Assembly: GCF_900343145.1 (NCBI RefSeq) | Contig: NZ_LT996886.1 | Location: 62,001-126,000 of the forward strand | DNA length: 64,000 bases | From: Tessaracoccus timonensis | GTDB taxonomy: Bacteria > Actinomycetota > Actinomycetes > Propionibacteriales > Propionibacteriaceae | Direction of reading: 5' to 3' | Shown here: piece after piece, positions 1 to 7,810 of the stretch | Numbering within the stretch: the first letter of the stretch is position 1 | Layout of the letters: each line of letters opens with the position of its first letter | Position numbers and translations under genes: made by a program | Notes under the pieces: model-generated | Told to the model about the DNA's origin: nothing | Seen by the model: only the letters and a program-made list of their open reading frames with translations | The model's database searches: none

Positions 1-1200
1 TTCGAGGATGAGTTTTGGCCCAATCCGAAGGCGATGGTCGATGAGTTGCAAGAGATGGGCGTCGAACTCATGGTTTCGGTGTGGCCCCAGATCTCCCATG
101 AGTCAGAGAACTACGTTGAGCTCGCCAAGAACAACATGTTGGTCCATGCTGATCGTGGCCCACAGACACACATGAGTTTCGAAGGTCCCAGCGCCTTCCT
201 CGACGTCACGAATCCTCGAGCGCGTGATTGGCTATGGCAAATTCTCAAGCGAAACTACCGTGATAGTGGCATCAAGCTCTTCTGGCTGGACGAGGCCGAG
301 CCCGAATACAGTACCTACCAGTTCGACAACTACCGATACCATGTGGGTCCCAATGTTCAGGTGGGTAACATCTATCCGCAGGCCTATGCGCGGGCCGTGT
401 ACGAAGGGCAGCAGGCTACTGCGCAGGAGCCGAGCATGAGCCTCCTCCGATGCGCTTGGGCTGGCTCGCAGCGCTACGGCGCACTGGTCTGGTCGGGAGA
501 TATCAGCAGCACCTTCGAGGCCCTCGCTGACCAAATCGTGGCAGGCATTCACATGGGCGTAGCCGGCATCCCATGGTGGACCACAGACATCGGCGGTTTC
601 CACAATGGCAACATCGAAGATCCCAAGTTTGTCGAGCTGCTGATTCGCTGGCTGCAGTTCGGTGCGTTCTGCCCGGTTATGCGTCTACATGGTGACCGAG
701 AGCCATACGAAGAGGTCAGCACAGCGACAGGTGAATATCGTCTGCGCAGTGGTGCAGACAACGAGCTTTGGGCCTACGGGGACGAGGCATTCGACGTCAT
801 GGCCCCGTACCTACACCTCCGCGAGGCCATGCGCTCGTACACGCGTGACCTCATGCGCCAGGCGCACGAGGAGGGCGCCCCGGTTATGCGCGGGCTCTTC
901 TATGAGTTCCCCAACGACCCCAACGCATGGCAGGAGACCACTGAGTACATGTTCGGCGCGGCGTTGCTCGTCGCGCCCGTCATTGAACAGGGTGCTCCTA
1001 CCCGCGAAGTGTATCTACCGAACGGGGCGCAATGGGTCTCACCTTGGGACGGTGAGCTCCATGAAGGCGGCGCATCCGTCACAGTAGACGTGCCAATCGA
1101 TCGGCTTCCGATCTTCGTACGCAAGGACCGAGAAGAGCTGCTCCCAGCAGAGTTCTTCAAGTGGTTCGAGGGTCGTCGCGTGGCGGCAGAGGGCAGCTAG
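1..1200 (+). CDS. GH31 family glycosidase (alpha-xylosidase/alpha-glucosidase-like), 5'-truncated
   Basis: The reading frame is open from base 1, so the N-terminus lies outside the window; about 399 C-terminal residues are present. The segment FWLDEAEPE matches the GH31 nucleophile region, where the Asp attacks the alpha-glycoside. RYGALVWSGD, about 70 residues later, matches the acid/base region. The rest of the (beta/alpha)8 barrel and the start of the beta-sandwich domain follow (GIPWWTTDIGGF, CPVMRLHGDREPYE). The WxDxxEPE form resembles alpha-xylosidase-type GH31 enzymes more than the classic alpha-glucosidase WxDMNE form, but substrate cannot be fixed from this fragment. No signal peptide can be assessed. 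The IS3 element follows 160 bp after the stop. Confidence 0.9.
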   Translation, partial: FEDEFWPNPKAMVDELQEMGVELMVSVWPQISHESENYVELAKNNMLVHADRGPQTHMSFEGPSAFLDVTNPRARDWLWQILKRNYRDSGIKLFWLDEAEPEYSTYQFDNYRYHVGPNVQVGNIYPQAYARAVYEGQQATAQEPSMSLLRCAWAGSQRYGALVWSGDISSTFEALADQIVAGIHMGVAGIPWWTTDIGGFHNGNIEDPKFVELLIRWLQFGAFCPVMRLHGDREPYEEVSTATGEYRLRSGADNELWAYGDEAFDVMAPYLHLREAMRSYTRDLMRQAHEEGAPVMRGLFYEFPNDPNAWQETTEYMFGAALLVAPVIEQGAPTREVYLPNGAQWVSPWDGELHEGGASVTVDVPIDRLPIFVRKDREELLPAEFFKWFEGRRVAAEGS

Positions 1201-1359
1201 GCCATATCGACATGGCTGCTACGAGGGCTACTCGCTGCACCGGTCATGCGCCGGGCAGCAGATAGCCCTCCTCCGCTAATCAAGCAACAAAGGAGGTCGA
1301 GACGGTCTTCGGTATCAGGCTGGAAGTCTGGTGGGGCTCGTGGTTCTTGGGTATTGGCC
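1201..1359. other. Intergenic spacer between GH31 gene and IS element
   Basis: No supported gene. It contains an AAAGGAGG-like purine run near 1289-1297 without a credible following ORF. The sequence stops abruptly at the left inverted repeat of the IS3-family element. Confidence 0.4.
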
Positions 1360-1438
1360 TGACCCCCTTTTGTAGGTCCAGTCATTGTGGGAGTTGTCTT
1401 GTTGCTCGAGGCCTTGGGGCGGGGAGACTGGTCAGATT

Positions 1439-1723
1439 ATGACGAACAGAAGGAAGCGTCACACGCCGGAGCAGGTGGTTCGTAAGCTCGGGCAGGTTGA
1501 CAGGCTGCTCGCTGATGGCGCTGATGTCGCGGCGGTATGTCGCGAGCTGGGCGTGTCCGAGCAGGCGTACTACCGGTGGCGGAACCAGTACGGCGGGCTG
1601 AAAGCCGACGACGCGAAACGGCTCAAGGAACTCGAGAAGCAGAACGCCACGCTGAAGTGGCTGCTGGCCGAGGCGGAGCTCGAGAAGGCCGCGCTGAAGG
1701 AGTTGGCGGAGGGAAACTTCTAG
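1439..1723 (+). CDS. IS3-family transposase OrfA
   Basis: A 94-residue protein starting at ATG 1439. An upstream in-frame GTG/TTG extension is possible but would reach the terminal repeat. It has the helix-turn-helix of IS3 OrfA proteins (TPEQVVRKL, then VCRELGVSEQAYYRWRNQYG). A leucine-rich coiled coil follows (RLKELEKQNATLKWLLAEAE), typical of the multimerisation zipper. It ends at TAG 1721-1723; OrfB normally continues from the -1 frame at this point through programmed frameshifting. OrfA itself looks intact. Confidence 0.88.
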   Translation: MTNRRKRHTPEQVVRKLGQVDRLLADGADVAAVCRELGVSEQAYYRWRNQYGGLKADDAKRLKELEKQNATLKWLLAEAELEKAALKELAEGNF

Positions 1724-2587
1724 GCTCGGGCAGACGCCGCGCCGCCATCCGCTCACCTGATCCGGGCACTGCGGGTGAGTGAGCGGATGGCGTGCCGTCT
1801 GGCCGGGCTGTCGCGCTCCGCCTACCGGCGCCCCCTGTACCGGGAAACGGCCGCGGATCCGGACCGGGCATTACGCGACTGGCTCCGGGCGTACGCGAAG
1901 AAGCACCCAAGATGGGGATACCGCAGGGCGTATCACGACGCCCGCGCAGAGGGCTGGATGGTGAACCACAAGAAGATCCAGCGGCTGTGGCGCGAGGAGG
2001 GCCTCCGCGTGCCGCAACGTCGCCGCCGCAAACGCGTGGGTGCCTCCACCGCCGACGCGCCCTCCGCCTCGGCGCCGAACCTGGTGTGAGCGGTCGACTT
2101 CCAATTCGACAGCGACGAACACGGCCGGCCGATCAAGATCTGCTCCATCGTGGACGAGCACACTCGCGAATGCATCGCAGGCCTGGCCGACCGTTCGATC
2201 ACCGCCACGAAGCTCACCTGCCACCTCGAAGCGCTCGCCGCTGTCCGCGGCGCCCCAGCGACGCTGCACTGCGACAACGGGCCCGAACTGATCAGTGAGG
2301 CCATGGCGCACTGGGCCGGCACCCGCACCGGCCTGAGCTACATCCCGCCCGGGTCACCGTGGCGCAACGGCTACATCGAGTCGTTCAACAGCAGGATCCG
2401 CGACGAGTGCCTCAACATCAACACCTTCTACTCGCTGCTCCACGCCCGCGTGGTGATCAGCGACTGGAAGACCGAGTACAACCACGACCGCAGGCACTCA
2501 TCGCTGGGCTATCTCGCACCGGCCGACTACGCTCGGCAGTGCACCCACCAAACGAAAACCGACGACTCGCACAACGTCCGGACCTAA
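1723..2587 (+). pseudogene. IS3-family transposase OrfB, disrupted by a frameshift and an in-frame stop
   Basis: The DDE integrase can be read as LLGSGRRRAAIR in the -1 frame relative to orfA, then as HLIRALRVSERMACRLAG in the orfA frame. The switch is explained by one extra base near 1753 (reading CGC-CAC instead of CGC-T-CAC restores the protein). The frame then stops at TGA 2087-2089, just where the family has a conserved Trp before the first catalytic Asp (expected VWAVDF, here V-stop-AVDF). After the stop the frame is intact to 2587, including LHCDNGPELIS (second Asp) and YIESFNSRIRDECLN (catalytic Glu). All three acidic residues therefore survive in sequence, but no single product can contain them. 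Translation could restart at ATG 2150 but would lack the first Asp. Confidence 0.88.
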
Positions 2588-2609
2588 CCGAGGGGGCAGG
2601 TCAAAAGCC

Positions 2610-2958
2610 ATGCACATGGACTACAACTTCCCTACCAGCCTCATTCGAGCCATCGATGCCGGGCACGGCGGAGGCCTCGACTTCGACCTCAGCGACAAAG
2701 TCACCGTCGAGGACTTCGCAGTCAAGAAGAACGGTGAGCACAAGAACGAGGCGCTCGTAGCAGAGCACGAGAGTCAACAGCAAGAACAGCTTTCGGCATA
2801 CTGTTGAGGAACAAACCCAAGGTGCCCGTATCGCTGGATACCCCCAGAACACCGAGTGGCGCAAGTTCCTACTCAACCAGAAAGAAGCTCGAAAGGAGCT
2901 GATCCAGGCTTTCTCCGCCGACATCTTCGACGCCTTGAAAGCGAAGTTTCAGGAATAG
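2610..2958 (+). pseudogene. Frameshifted remnant of an unrecognised gene next to the IS right end
   Basis: An ORF of 65 residues starts at ATG 2610, six bases beyond the IS end (MHMDYNFPTSLIRAIDAG...). In the +1 frame, open from 2761, an apparently continuous C-terminus runs to TAG 2956-2958 (RVNSKNSFRHTVEEQ..., ending DIFDALKAKFQE). Joining the frames near 2770-2775 gives about 115 residues of hydrophilic, helix-rich sequence, which reads as one protein broken by a single indel. I do not recognise the family. The N-terminus may have been removed when the IS landed. The rest of the 2604-3110 interval holds no supported gene. Confidence 0.45.
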
Positions 2959-3110
2959 TAAACACTATTACTGCGCGCAAAATCCCGACAGGTTCACCCC
3001 TCTACGGACGCCAGCCGGAGTAGCGGCGTGCCGGATGCTCAGCGGTTCAGCAGGCTAAACTCCAAACGAAGGCACCAGCAAGAAATCCCAGTTCATAACG
3101 GGTATCGGCG

Positions 3111-4040
3111 CTATCCGATAGCACCGCGCCGCACTGGGGTCGTGTATCCATCGTGACCAGTTGTGCGCTGCAGCACCTGGTTCCACACCTCGCTGGTGGC
3201 CATCGCCCGGTTCTGGGTGAAGAACTGCAGCCCGGCTGCGCCGCCGTCGATGAGCGTGTGACACATTTCGACGGCGTGCCCCAGCCCGAGACTGCGCACG
3301 TCGTCCGGGTCTGCCTGGCGGAGGCGCTGCACGAACGCGGGCGGCATCGGTTGGCCCGAGAGGTGCTCGAAGCGTTCAATCTGCGTGATGCGGGTGAGCG
3401 GCATCAGCCCGGCGATGATCGGGATGGTGCCACCCATCGCACGGGTGCGCTCCACCATCGCGAAATAGTCGTCGGTGTCGAAGAACAGTTGCGTGATGGC
3501 GTACTCCGCGCCGGCTTCCTCCTTCTCCAGGAGGATCTGCGCGTCGAGTTCGGCGTCGTTGGTCTCCGGGTGTGGACTGACGAACGCCGCCACACCGACG
3601 CAGAAGTCGCCCTCGCTTTTGATGAATCGCACGAGCTCCGTGGCGTTGCGCAGCCCGTCGGGGTGGGCCTCCCACGGCCCTCCCCCAGGCATGTCGCCGC
3701 GAATCGCGAGGATGTCGTGCACGCCGGCTTCGCGATACAGCTGCAGCGTGTGCGCCACCTCGGCCTTCGATTGATCGACGCAGGTGAGGTGCCCCACCGT
3801 CAGCGGATTGCCGATCTTCGCGATCTCCTGGGCGGCGAGCATGGAGCGATCCCTGCGCGACCCGTCGGCCCCGTACGTGACAGACACGAAGTCCGGCCCC
3901 AGCGGCGCAAGGCGCTCGACGGTCTTCAACAGCGCGGGAATCTCGGCGTCGTCGCGAGGGGGGAAAAACTCGAAGGAGCGCAGCGGGCGGGTTCGGTGAG
4001 CGAGCAGGTCCGCAACGGTATTCGCAGAGCGTTCGTGCAT
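3111..4040 (-). CDS. metF: 5,10-methylenetetrahydrofolate reductase (MetF family)
   Basis: A protein of about 309 residues that reduces 5,10-methylene-THF to 5-methyl-THF for methionine synthesis. Family hallmarks are RSFEFFPPRDD at the N-terminus (Glu of the SFEFFPP motif contacts folate), FVSVTYGADGS, HLTCVD, ILAIRGDMP and ITQLFFDTDDYF. Length matches the bacterial single-domain FAD enzymes, with no regulatory domain. The ATG at 4040 gives MHERSANTVADLL. An in-frame TTG six codons upstream (4058) is the alternative; neither has a clear Shine-Dalgarno. It diverges from idsA with about 50 bp between starts. The metF-like/idsA divergent pair also occurs in mycobacteria (Rv2172c/Rv2173). Confidence 0.93.
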   Translation of the reverse strand: MHERSANTVADLLAHRTRPLRSFEFFPPRDDAEIPALLKTVERLAPLGPDFVSVTYGADGSRRDRSMLAAQEIAKIGNPLTVGHLTCVDQSKAEVAHTLQLYREAGVHDILAIRGDMPGGGPWEAHPDGLRNATELVRFIKSEGDFCVGVAAFVSPHPETNDAELDAQILLEKEEAGAEYAITQLFFDTDDYFAMVERTRAMGGTIPIIAGLMPLTRITQIERFEHLSGQPMPPAFVQRLRQADPDDVRSLGLGHAVEMCHTLIDGGAAGLQFFTQNRAMATSEVWNQVLQRTTGHDGYTTPVRRGAIG

Positions 4041-4088
4041 GGGGGAAAGCTTAGGCAAGCCATACTGTGTTCCGACTAGACTTGGTCC

Positions 4089-5171
4089 ATGCTTCGAGAC
4101 TTGGCGCCCGAGAATCCATTGAATGACGCGTTCCTGTCACGCGTCGACCAGGACATCACTCGATTCCTCGACGAGCAGGCGCCGCTCGTCGCAGAAGTTG
4201 GCACCTCCGAGCTCCTCGCCAACGCACGCGACTACTCGACGGGCGGCAAACGCCTGCGTCCCGCGTTTTGCGTGTGGGCTTACCTGGCAGCTGGCGGCGA
4301 CGAACACCATCTCGACGAGGTGTTCCGCGTCGCGGCATCGCTCGACCTCCTCCACGCCTCTGCACTCGTCCACGACGACATCATCGACGACGCTGACACC
4401 CGTCGCGGCAAACCCGCCGCCCACAAGCAGTTCGCGCTCTTGCACAAGCGCCGAGGCGGCCGTGGCAACGCGCATGACTTCGGCCAGGCAGCCGCGATCT
4501 TGCTCGGCGACATGCTGCTGATGTGGAGCGCGCAGCTCTTCGACGAGTCTGCCGCCCCCAACCTGGAAGCCGCGCGCACCGAACTCTCACGGATGCGCGC
4601 CGAGGTGACCGCCGGCCAGTTCCTGGATATCTCTGCGGCCTATGGAGTGGCCGACGATGACGACGCGCTTGCCGTCGCGTCGAAGGTGCTCGAGTACAAG
4701 TCGGCGAGCTACTCGATGCGCCGCCCCGCGCTCATCGGCGCTCGACTCGGCGGCGCGAGCGATGCGCAGTACGACGCCCTCGCCAGCTTCGGCTCGCGCA
4801 TCGGCCACGCCTTCCAGCTCCGCGACGACGTGTTGGGCGTGTGGGGCGACGAGGCGCTCACCGGCAAACCGACCGGCGGCGACCTGCGCGAGGGCAAGGC
4901 GACGGTGCTCGTGCTCACCGCGATGCGCCGCGCCGACGAGCAGCAGGCGGCCACGTTGGCATCGGTATTGGGCGCGAAGGACTGCAGCGACGACGACATC
5001 GAGCGTGCCGCGAGCGTGATCGAGGCGACGGGGGCGCGGGCACACGTCGAATCGCTCATCGACGAGCACCTCGCGCAGGGGTTGGCTGCGCTCGCTGCCA
5101 CGGACTTCCAGAAGGTGGGCCGCGAAGGTCTCACCCAGCTGGCACGGCTGAGCACGCGCCGTGCCTACTGA
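4089..5171 (+). CDS. idsA: Polyprenyl diphosphate synthase (farnesyl/geranylgeranyl type)
   Basis: A 360-residue trans-isoprenyl diphosphate synthase that condenses IPP with allylic diphosphates to supply menaquinone, carotenoid or lipid-carrier precursors. The first aspartate-rich motif is HDDIIDDADTRRG (DDxxD, about residues 96-104). The second is QLRDDVLGVWGD near residue 245. The GKRLRPAF motif near residue 52 binds IPP. Chain length cannot be assigned confidently. The stop overlaps the GTG of ctpE by 11 bases, so the two genes are probably cotranscribed. Confidence 0.93.
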   Translation: MLRDLAPENPLNDAFLSRVDQDITRFLDEQAPLVAEVGTSELLANARDYSTGGKRLRPAFCVWAYLAAGGDEHHLDEVFRVAASLDLLHASALVHDDIIDDADTRRGKPAAHKQFALLHKRRGGRGNAHDFGQAAAILLGDMLLMWSAQLFDESAAPNLEAARTELSRMRAEVTAGQFLDISAAYGVADDDDALAVASKVLEYKSASYSMRRPALIGARLGGASDAQYDALASFGSRIGHAFQLRDDVLGVWGDEALTGKPTGGDLREGKATVLVLTAMRRADEQQAATLASVLGAKDCSDDDIERAASVIEATGARAHVESLIDEHLAQGLAALAATDFQKVGREGLTQLARLSTRRAY

Positions 5172-7524
5172 GGAACTGCGCGGCCTGAGCACCCGCGAGG
5201 TAGAAGAGCGGGTTGCGAAGGGGCAGGTCAACACGCTGCCGTCGCGCTCGGGGCGCTCCACCTCCGACATCATCCGCGCCAACGTCCTCACGCGCGTCAA
5301 CTGCATCCTGTTCGTCCTGTTTTGCTGCGTGTTGCTGACGGGCCGCATCGAGCAGGGTTTGTTCGCGGGCCTCATCGTCGCGAACTCCATCATCGGCATC
5401 GTCCAGGAGCTGCGCGCCAAACGCACGCTCGACAAGCTGGCGGTCGTGGGCGAGGCCAAGCCCACGGTGATCCGCGACGGGGCTCGTCGCGAAATCGTGC
5501 GGGACGAGGTGGTGTTGGACGACGTCATCAGCATGTCGCCCGGCGACCAGATCGTCGTCGACGGTGAGGTCGTGGCCGCCAGCTACCTCGAGGTGGACGA
5601 GTCGATGCTCACCGGCGAGGCCGACCCCATCCCCAAAGCGCCCGGCGAGAAGGTGTATTCGGGCTCCTTCGTCGTCTCCGGCAGCGGCGCATATCGGGCG
5701 ACGCAGATCGGCGCCGACGCGTACGCCGCCCAGATCACCGCGCAGGCGTCGCGCTTCACGCTGGTGCGGTCCGAGCTTCGGCAGGGCATCGACCAGATTC
5801 TGAAATACGTGTCGTGGATGCTCATCCCCATCGGCGCGCTGTCGATCGTCGTGCAGTTCACCCACCCCGGTGTCGAGTGGCGCGATGCGGTGCTGGCAAT
5901 GACTGCGTCGCTGGTGCCCATGATCCCCGAAGGCCTCGTGCTGCTGACGGCGATGGCGTTCGCGCTCGGAGTGATCCGGCTCGGGAAACGCAACGTGCTC
6001 GTGCAGGAGCTGCCTGCCATCGAGGGGCTCGCGCGGGTCGACGTGGTGTGCGCGGACAAGACGGGCACGCTCACCGAGAACGCAATGACGCTTGGCGAGG
6101 TCATCCCGCTGGGCGCCTCGCCTGAAGAGATCGACGAGGTGCTCGCGCAGCTCGTCGCCGCCGACGACACACCCAACGCGTCGATGCAGGCCATCGCCGA
6201 CGCGGTGCCCCCCGCCGCGGCGCCGTGGCGGCAGACCGCGAGAGCGCCGTTCACGTCGGCGAAGAAATGGTCTGGCGTGAGCTTCGAGGATAAGCACATC
6301 GTGCTCGGCGCCCCCGACGTGCTCGCGACGGGTGCCGTCGCACAGGAGGCCGAGGATGTCGGGGCCACGGGTCGCCGCGTGCTGCTACTGGGGCGTGCTG
6401 CCCGCCCCGTCAACGACGAAGCCGCGCCGGGCAACGCCGAGCCGCTCGCGCTCGTCGTGCTGGACCAGCTGGTACGCCCCGACGCCGCCGACACGCTGCG
6501 CTACTTCCGCGACGAACACGTGCAGCTCAAGGTGATCTCCGGCGACAACGCGAACTCCGTCGGCGCCGTCACGCGCTCGCTGGGCGTCGACCTGGGCAAC
6601 GTCGTCGACGCCCGCACCCTCGTCGACGCTGACGACGCTGAGTTCGAAGAGGCGGTCGAACGCGGCGGGGTGTTCGGGCGAGTCACACCAGAGCAGAAGC
6701 GTCAGATGGTGCGTGCCCTGCAGCAGGGTGGGCACCAGGTGGCAATGACCGGCGACGGCGTCAACGACGTGCTCGCGCTCAAAGACGCTGACCTCGGCAT
6801 CGCGATGGGTTCGGGTGCTTCCGCCACCCGCGGCGTCGCCCAGCTGGTGCTCCTCGATGACAAGTTCGCCCAACTCCCCCACGTCGTCGCCGAGGGCCGA
6901 CGGGTGATCGGCAACATCGAGCGCGTCGCCAAGCTGTTCCTCACCAAAACGATCTACTCGCTCGCCCTGGCGCTCGTCTTCGGCCTCCTCACGGTGCCCT
7001 ACCCCTTCCAGCCGCTGCACGTCACCGTCGTGGGCTGGTTCACCATCGGCATTCCCGCGTTCTTGCTCAGTTTGGCCCCGAACCACGCCCTCGCCAAGCC
7101 GGGGTTCGTGCGGCGCACGCTCTCGCTGGCCATCCCCGCCGGCGTCATCGTCGCTTGTACCACCGTCGCGACATACCTGTTGGTGCGCGGGCGCGGGCAA
7201 GTGGCCGAAGCGCTGCAAACTCAGGCAACGACAGCCGCGCTGGTCACGATGATCATGGTGGCCACCTGGGTGTTATCGGTGGTGGCCAGGCCATATCAAT
7301 GGTGGCGGGTTGGGCTCGTCGCGTTCGCCTACGGGTTCTACGGGTTGATGATCCATCTTCCGTTCAGCCAGCGCATTCTCGAGCTCGACACCTCAAACAT
7401 GCGAGCCATGATGCTCGCCTACCTCATCGGCGGCATCGGCATGGCCGCCGTCGAAGTGATGTGGCACGTGCGGGCGCACATACTCGGCGAGGAGTCCCGT
7501 ATCCTGCCGAGGAAGTCAGCGTAG
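5161..7524 (+). CDS. ctpE: CtpE-type P-type ATPase (cation, probably Ca2+)
   Basis: 787 residues. Family features are the actuator loop SMLTGEADP (TGE), the membrane motif MIPEGLVLL (PEGL, in place of the PEAL/PEGL of Ca2+/Mg2+ pumps), the phosphorylation site CADKTGTLTENAMT, and the hinge MTGDGVNDVLALKDADLG. About 8-10 hydrophobic segments are visible, four or more of them after residue 595. There are no N-terminal heavy-metal-binding CxxC motifs. The layout matches mycobacterial CtpE, reported to take up Ca2+ (established for that family; substrate here inferred). The GTG start lies inside the 3' end of idsA with no strong Shine-Dalgarno, consistent with translational coupling. Confidence 0.88.
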   Translation: MPTEELRGLSTREVEERVAKGQVNTLPSRSGRSTSDIIRANVLTRVNCILFVLFCCVLLTGRIEQGLFAGLIVANSIIGIVQELRAKRTLDKLAVVGEAKPTVIRDGARREIVRDEVVLDDVISMSPGDQIVVDGEVVAASYLEVDESMLTGEADPIPKAPGEKVYSGSFVVSGSGAYRATQIGADAYAAQITAQASRFTLVRSELRQGIDQILKYVSWMLIPIGALSIVVQFTHPGVEWRDAVLAMTASLVPMIPEGLVLLTAMAFALGVIRLGKRNVLVQELPAIEGLARVDVVCADKTGTLTENAMTLGEVIPLGASPEEIDEVLAQLVAADDTPNASMQAIADAVPPAAAPWRQTARAPFTSAKKWSGVSFEDKHIVLGAPDVLATGAVAQEAEDVGATGRRVLLLGRAARPVNDEAAPGNAEPLALVVLDQLVRPDAADTLRYFRDEHVQLKVISGDNANSVGAVTRSLGVDLGNVVDARTLVDADDAEFEEAVERGGVFGRVTPEQKRQMVRALQQGGHQVAMTGDGVNDVLALKDADLGIAMGSGASATRGVAQLVLLDDKFAQLPHVVAEGRRVIGNIERVAKLFLTKTIYSLALALVFGLLTVPYPFQPLHVTVVGWFTIGIPAFLLSLAPNHALAKPGFVRRTLSLAIPAGVIVACTTVATYLLVRGRGQVAEALQTQATTAALVTMIMVATWVLSVVARPYQWWRVGLVAFAYGFYGLMIHLPFSQRILELDTSNMRAMMLAYLIGGIGMAAVEVMWHVRAHILGEESRILPRKSA

Positions 7525-7530
7525 GGCCAG

Positions 7531-7677
7531 TTACGGTCGTTCCTGCAGCCCCAGTTCAGCCGCGACGTCAGCAGCGCTTACCGTTTCCATGTCTCCACGG
7601 CGAATCGCCTCTGCCTCTTCGCGCAGAGCTTCCGCGTACTCCATCTGGTCTTTCACCGGAACCACGCTCGTAGACAT
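7531..7677 (-). CDS. Small 48-residue hypothetical protein
   Basis: An ATG at 7677 opens a 48-residue acidic, helical protein (MSTSVVPVKDQMEYAEALREEAEAI..., ending VAAELGLQERP). It lies convergently, six bases beyond the ctpE stop. The EALREEAEAI and SAADVAAELGL segments resemble short antitoxin-like or regulator tails, but no partner toxin is adjacent and I do not recognise the family. An acidic N-terminal half and well-formed helices support it being a real small gene; the evidence stops there. Confidence 0.5.
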   Translation of the reverse strand: MSTSVVPVKDQMEYAEALREEAEAIRRGDMETVSAADVAAELGLQERP

Positions 7678-7753
7678 GTGAACACCATACGTCACCCGTA
7701 AAGGAAGCGGTACACAGTGCCGAGAACCGATCCCCCCCCCACAAGAACACCTC

Positions 7754-7795
7754 GCGGCGCAGGGCGCACCTCTTGACGGGTACGTCCTGCGCCGC
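7754..7795 (-). terminator. Candidate terminator downstream of ppdK
   Basis: A perfect 10-bp GC stem (GCGGCGCAGG at 7754-7763 with CCTGCGCCGC at 7786-7795) encloses a 22-base loop, 16 bases beyond the ppdK stop. It has no T-run, so it is a weak intrinsic terminator or an mRNA 3' stabiliser. A run of nine Cs (7732-7740) follows it on the plus strand. Confidence 0.45.
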
Positions 7796-7810
7796 AAGCG
7801 ACATCGAATT

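Larger units (their letters stand above)
1360..2603 (+). mobile_element. IS3-family insertion sequence (IS407-like group), defective
   Basis: An element of about 1.24 kb is bounded by imperfect inverted repeats. The left end starts TGACCCCCTTTTGTAGGTCC at 1360. The right end, read on the minus strand from 2603, starts TGACCTGCCCCCTCGGTTAG and continues AGGTCC, so the two ends share TGACC, a C-rich run and AGGTCC. Inside are orfA (HTH) and orfB (DDE integrase), the IS3 arrangement. OrfA is most like IS407-group OrfA proteins (family judgement from memory). No 3-4 bp target duplication is apparent (GGCC before, AAAG after), which suggests an old copy or flanking rearrangement. OrfB carries two lesions, so this copy should not transpose on its own. 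Confidence 0.85.

Noticed and set aside
1356-2607. Target-site duplication for the IS3 element
   Set aside because: The bases beside the two ends (GGCC and AAAG) do not match, so none is claimed.
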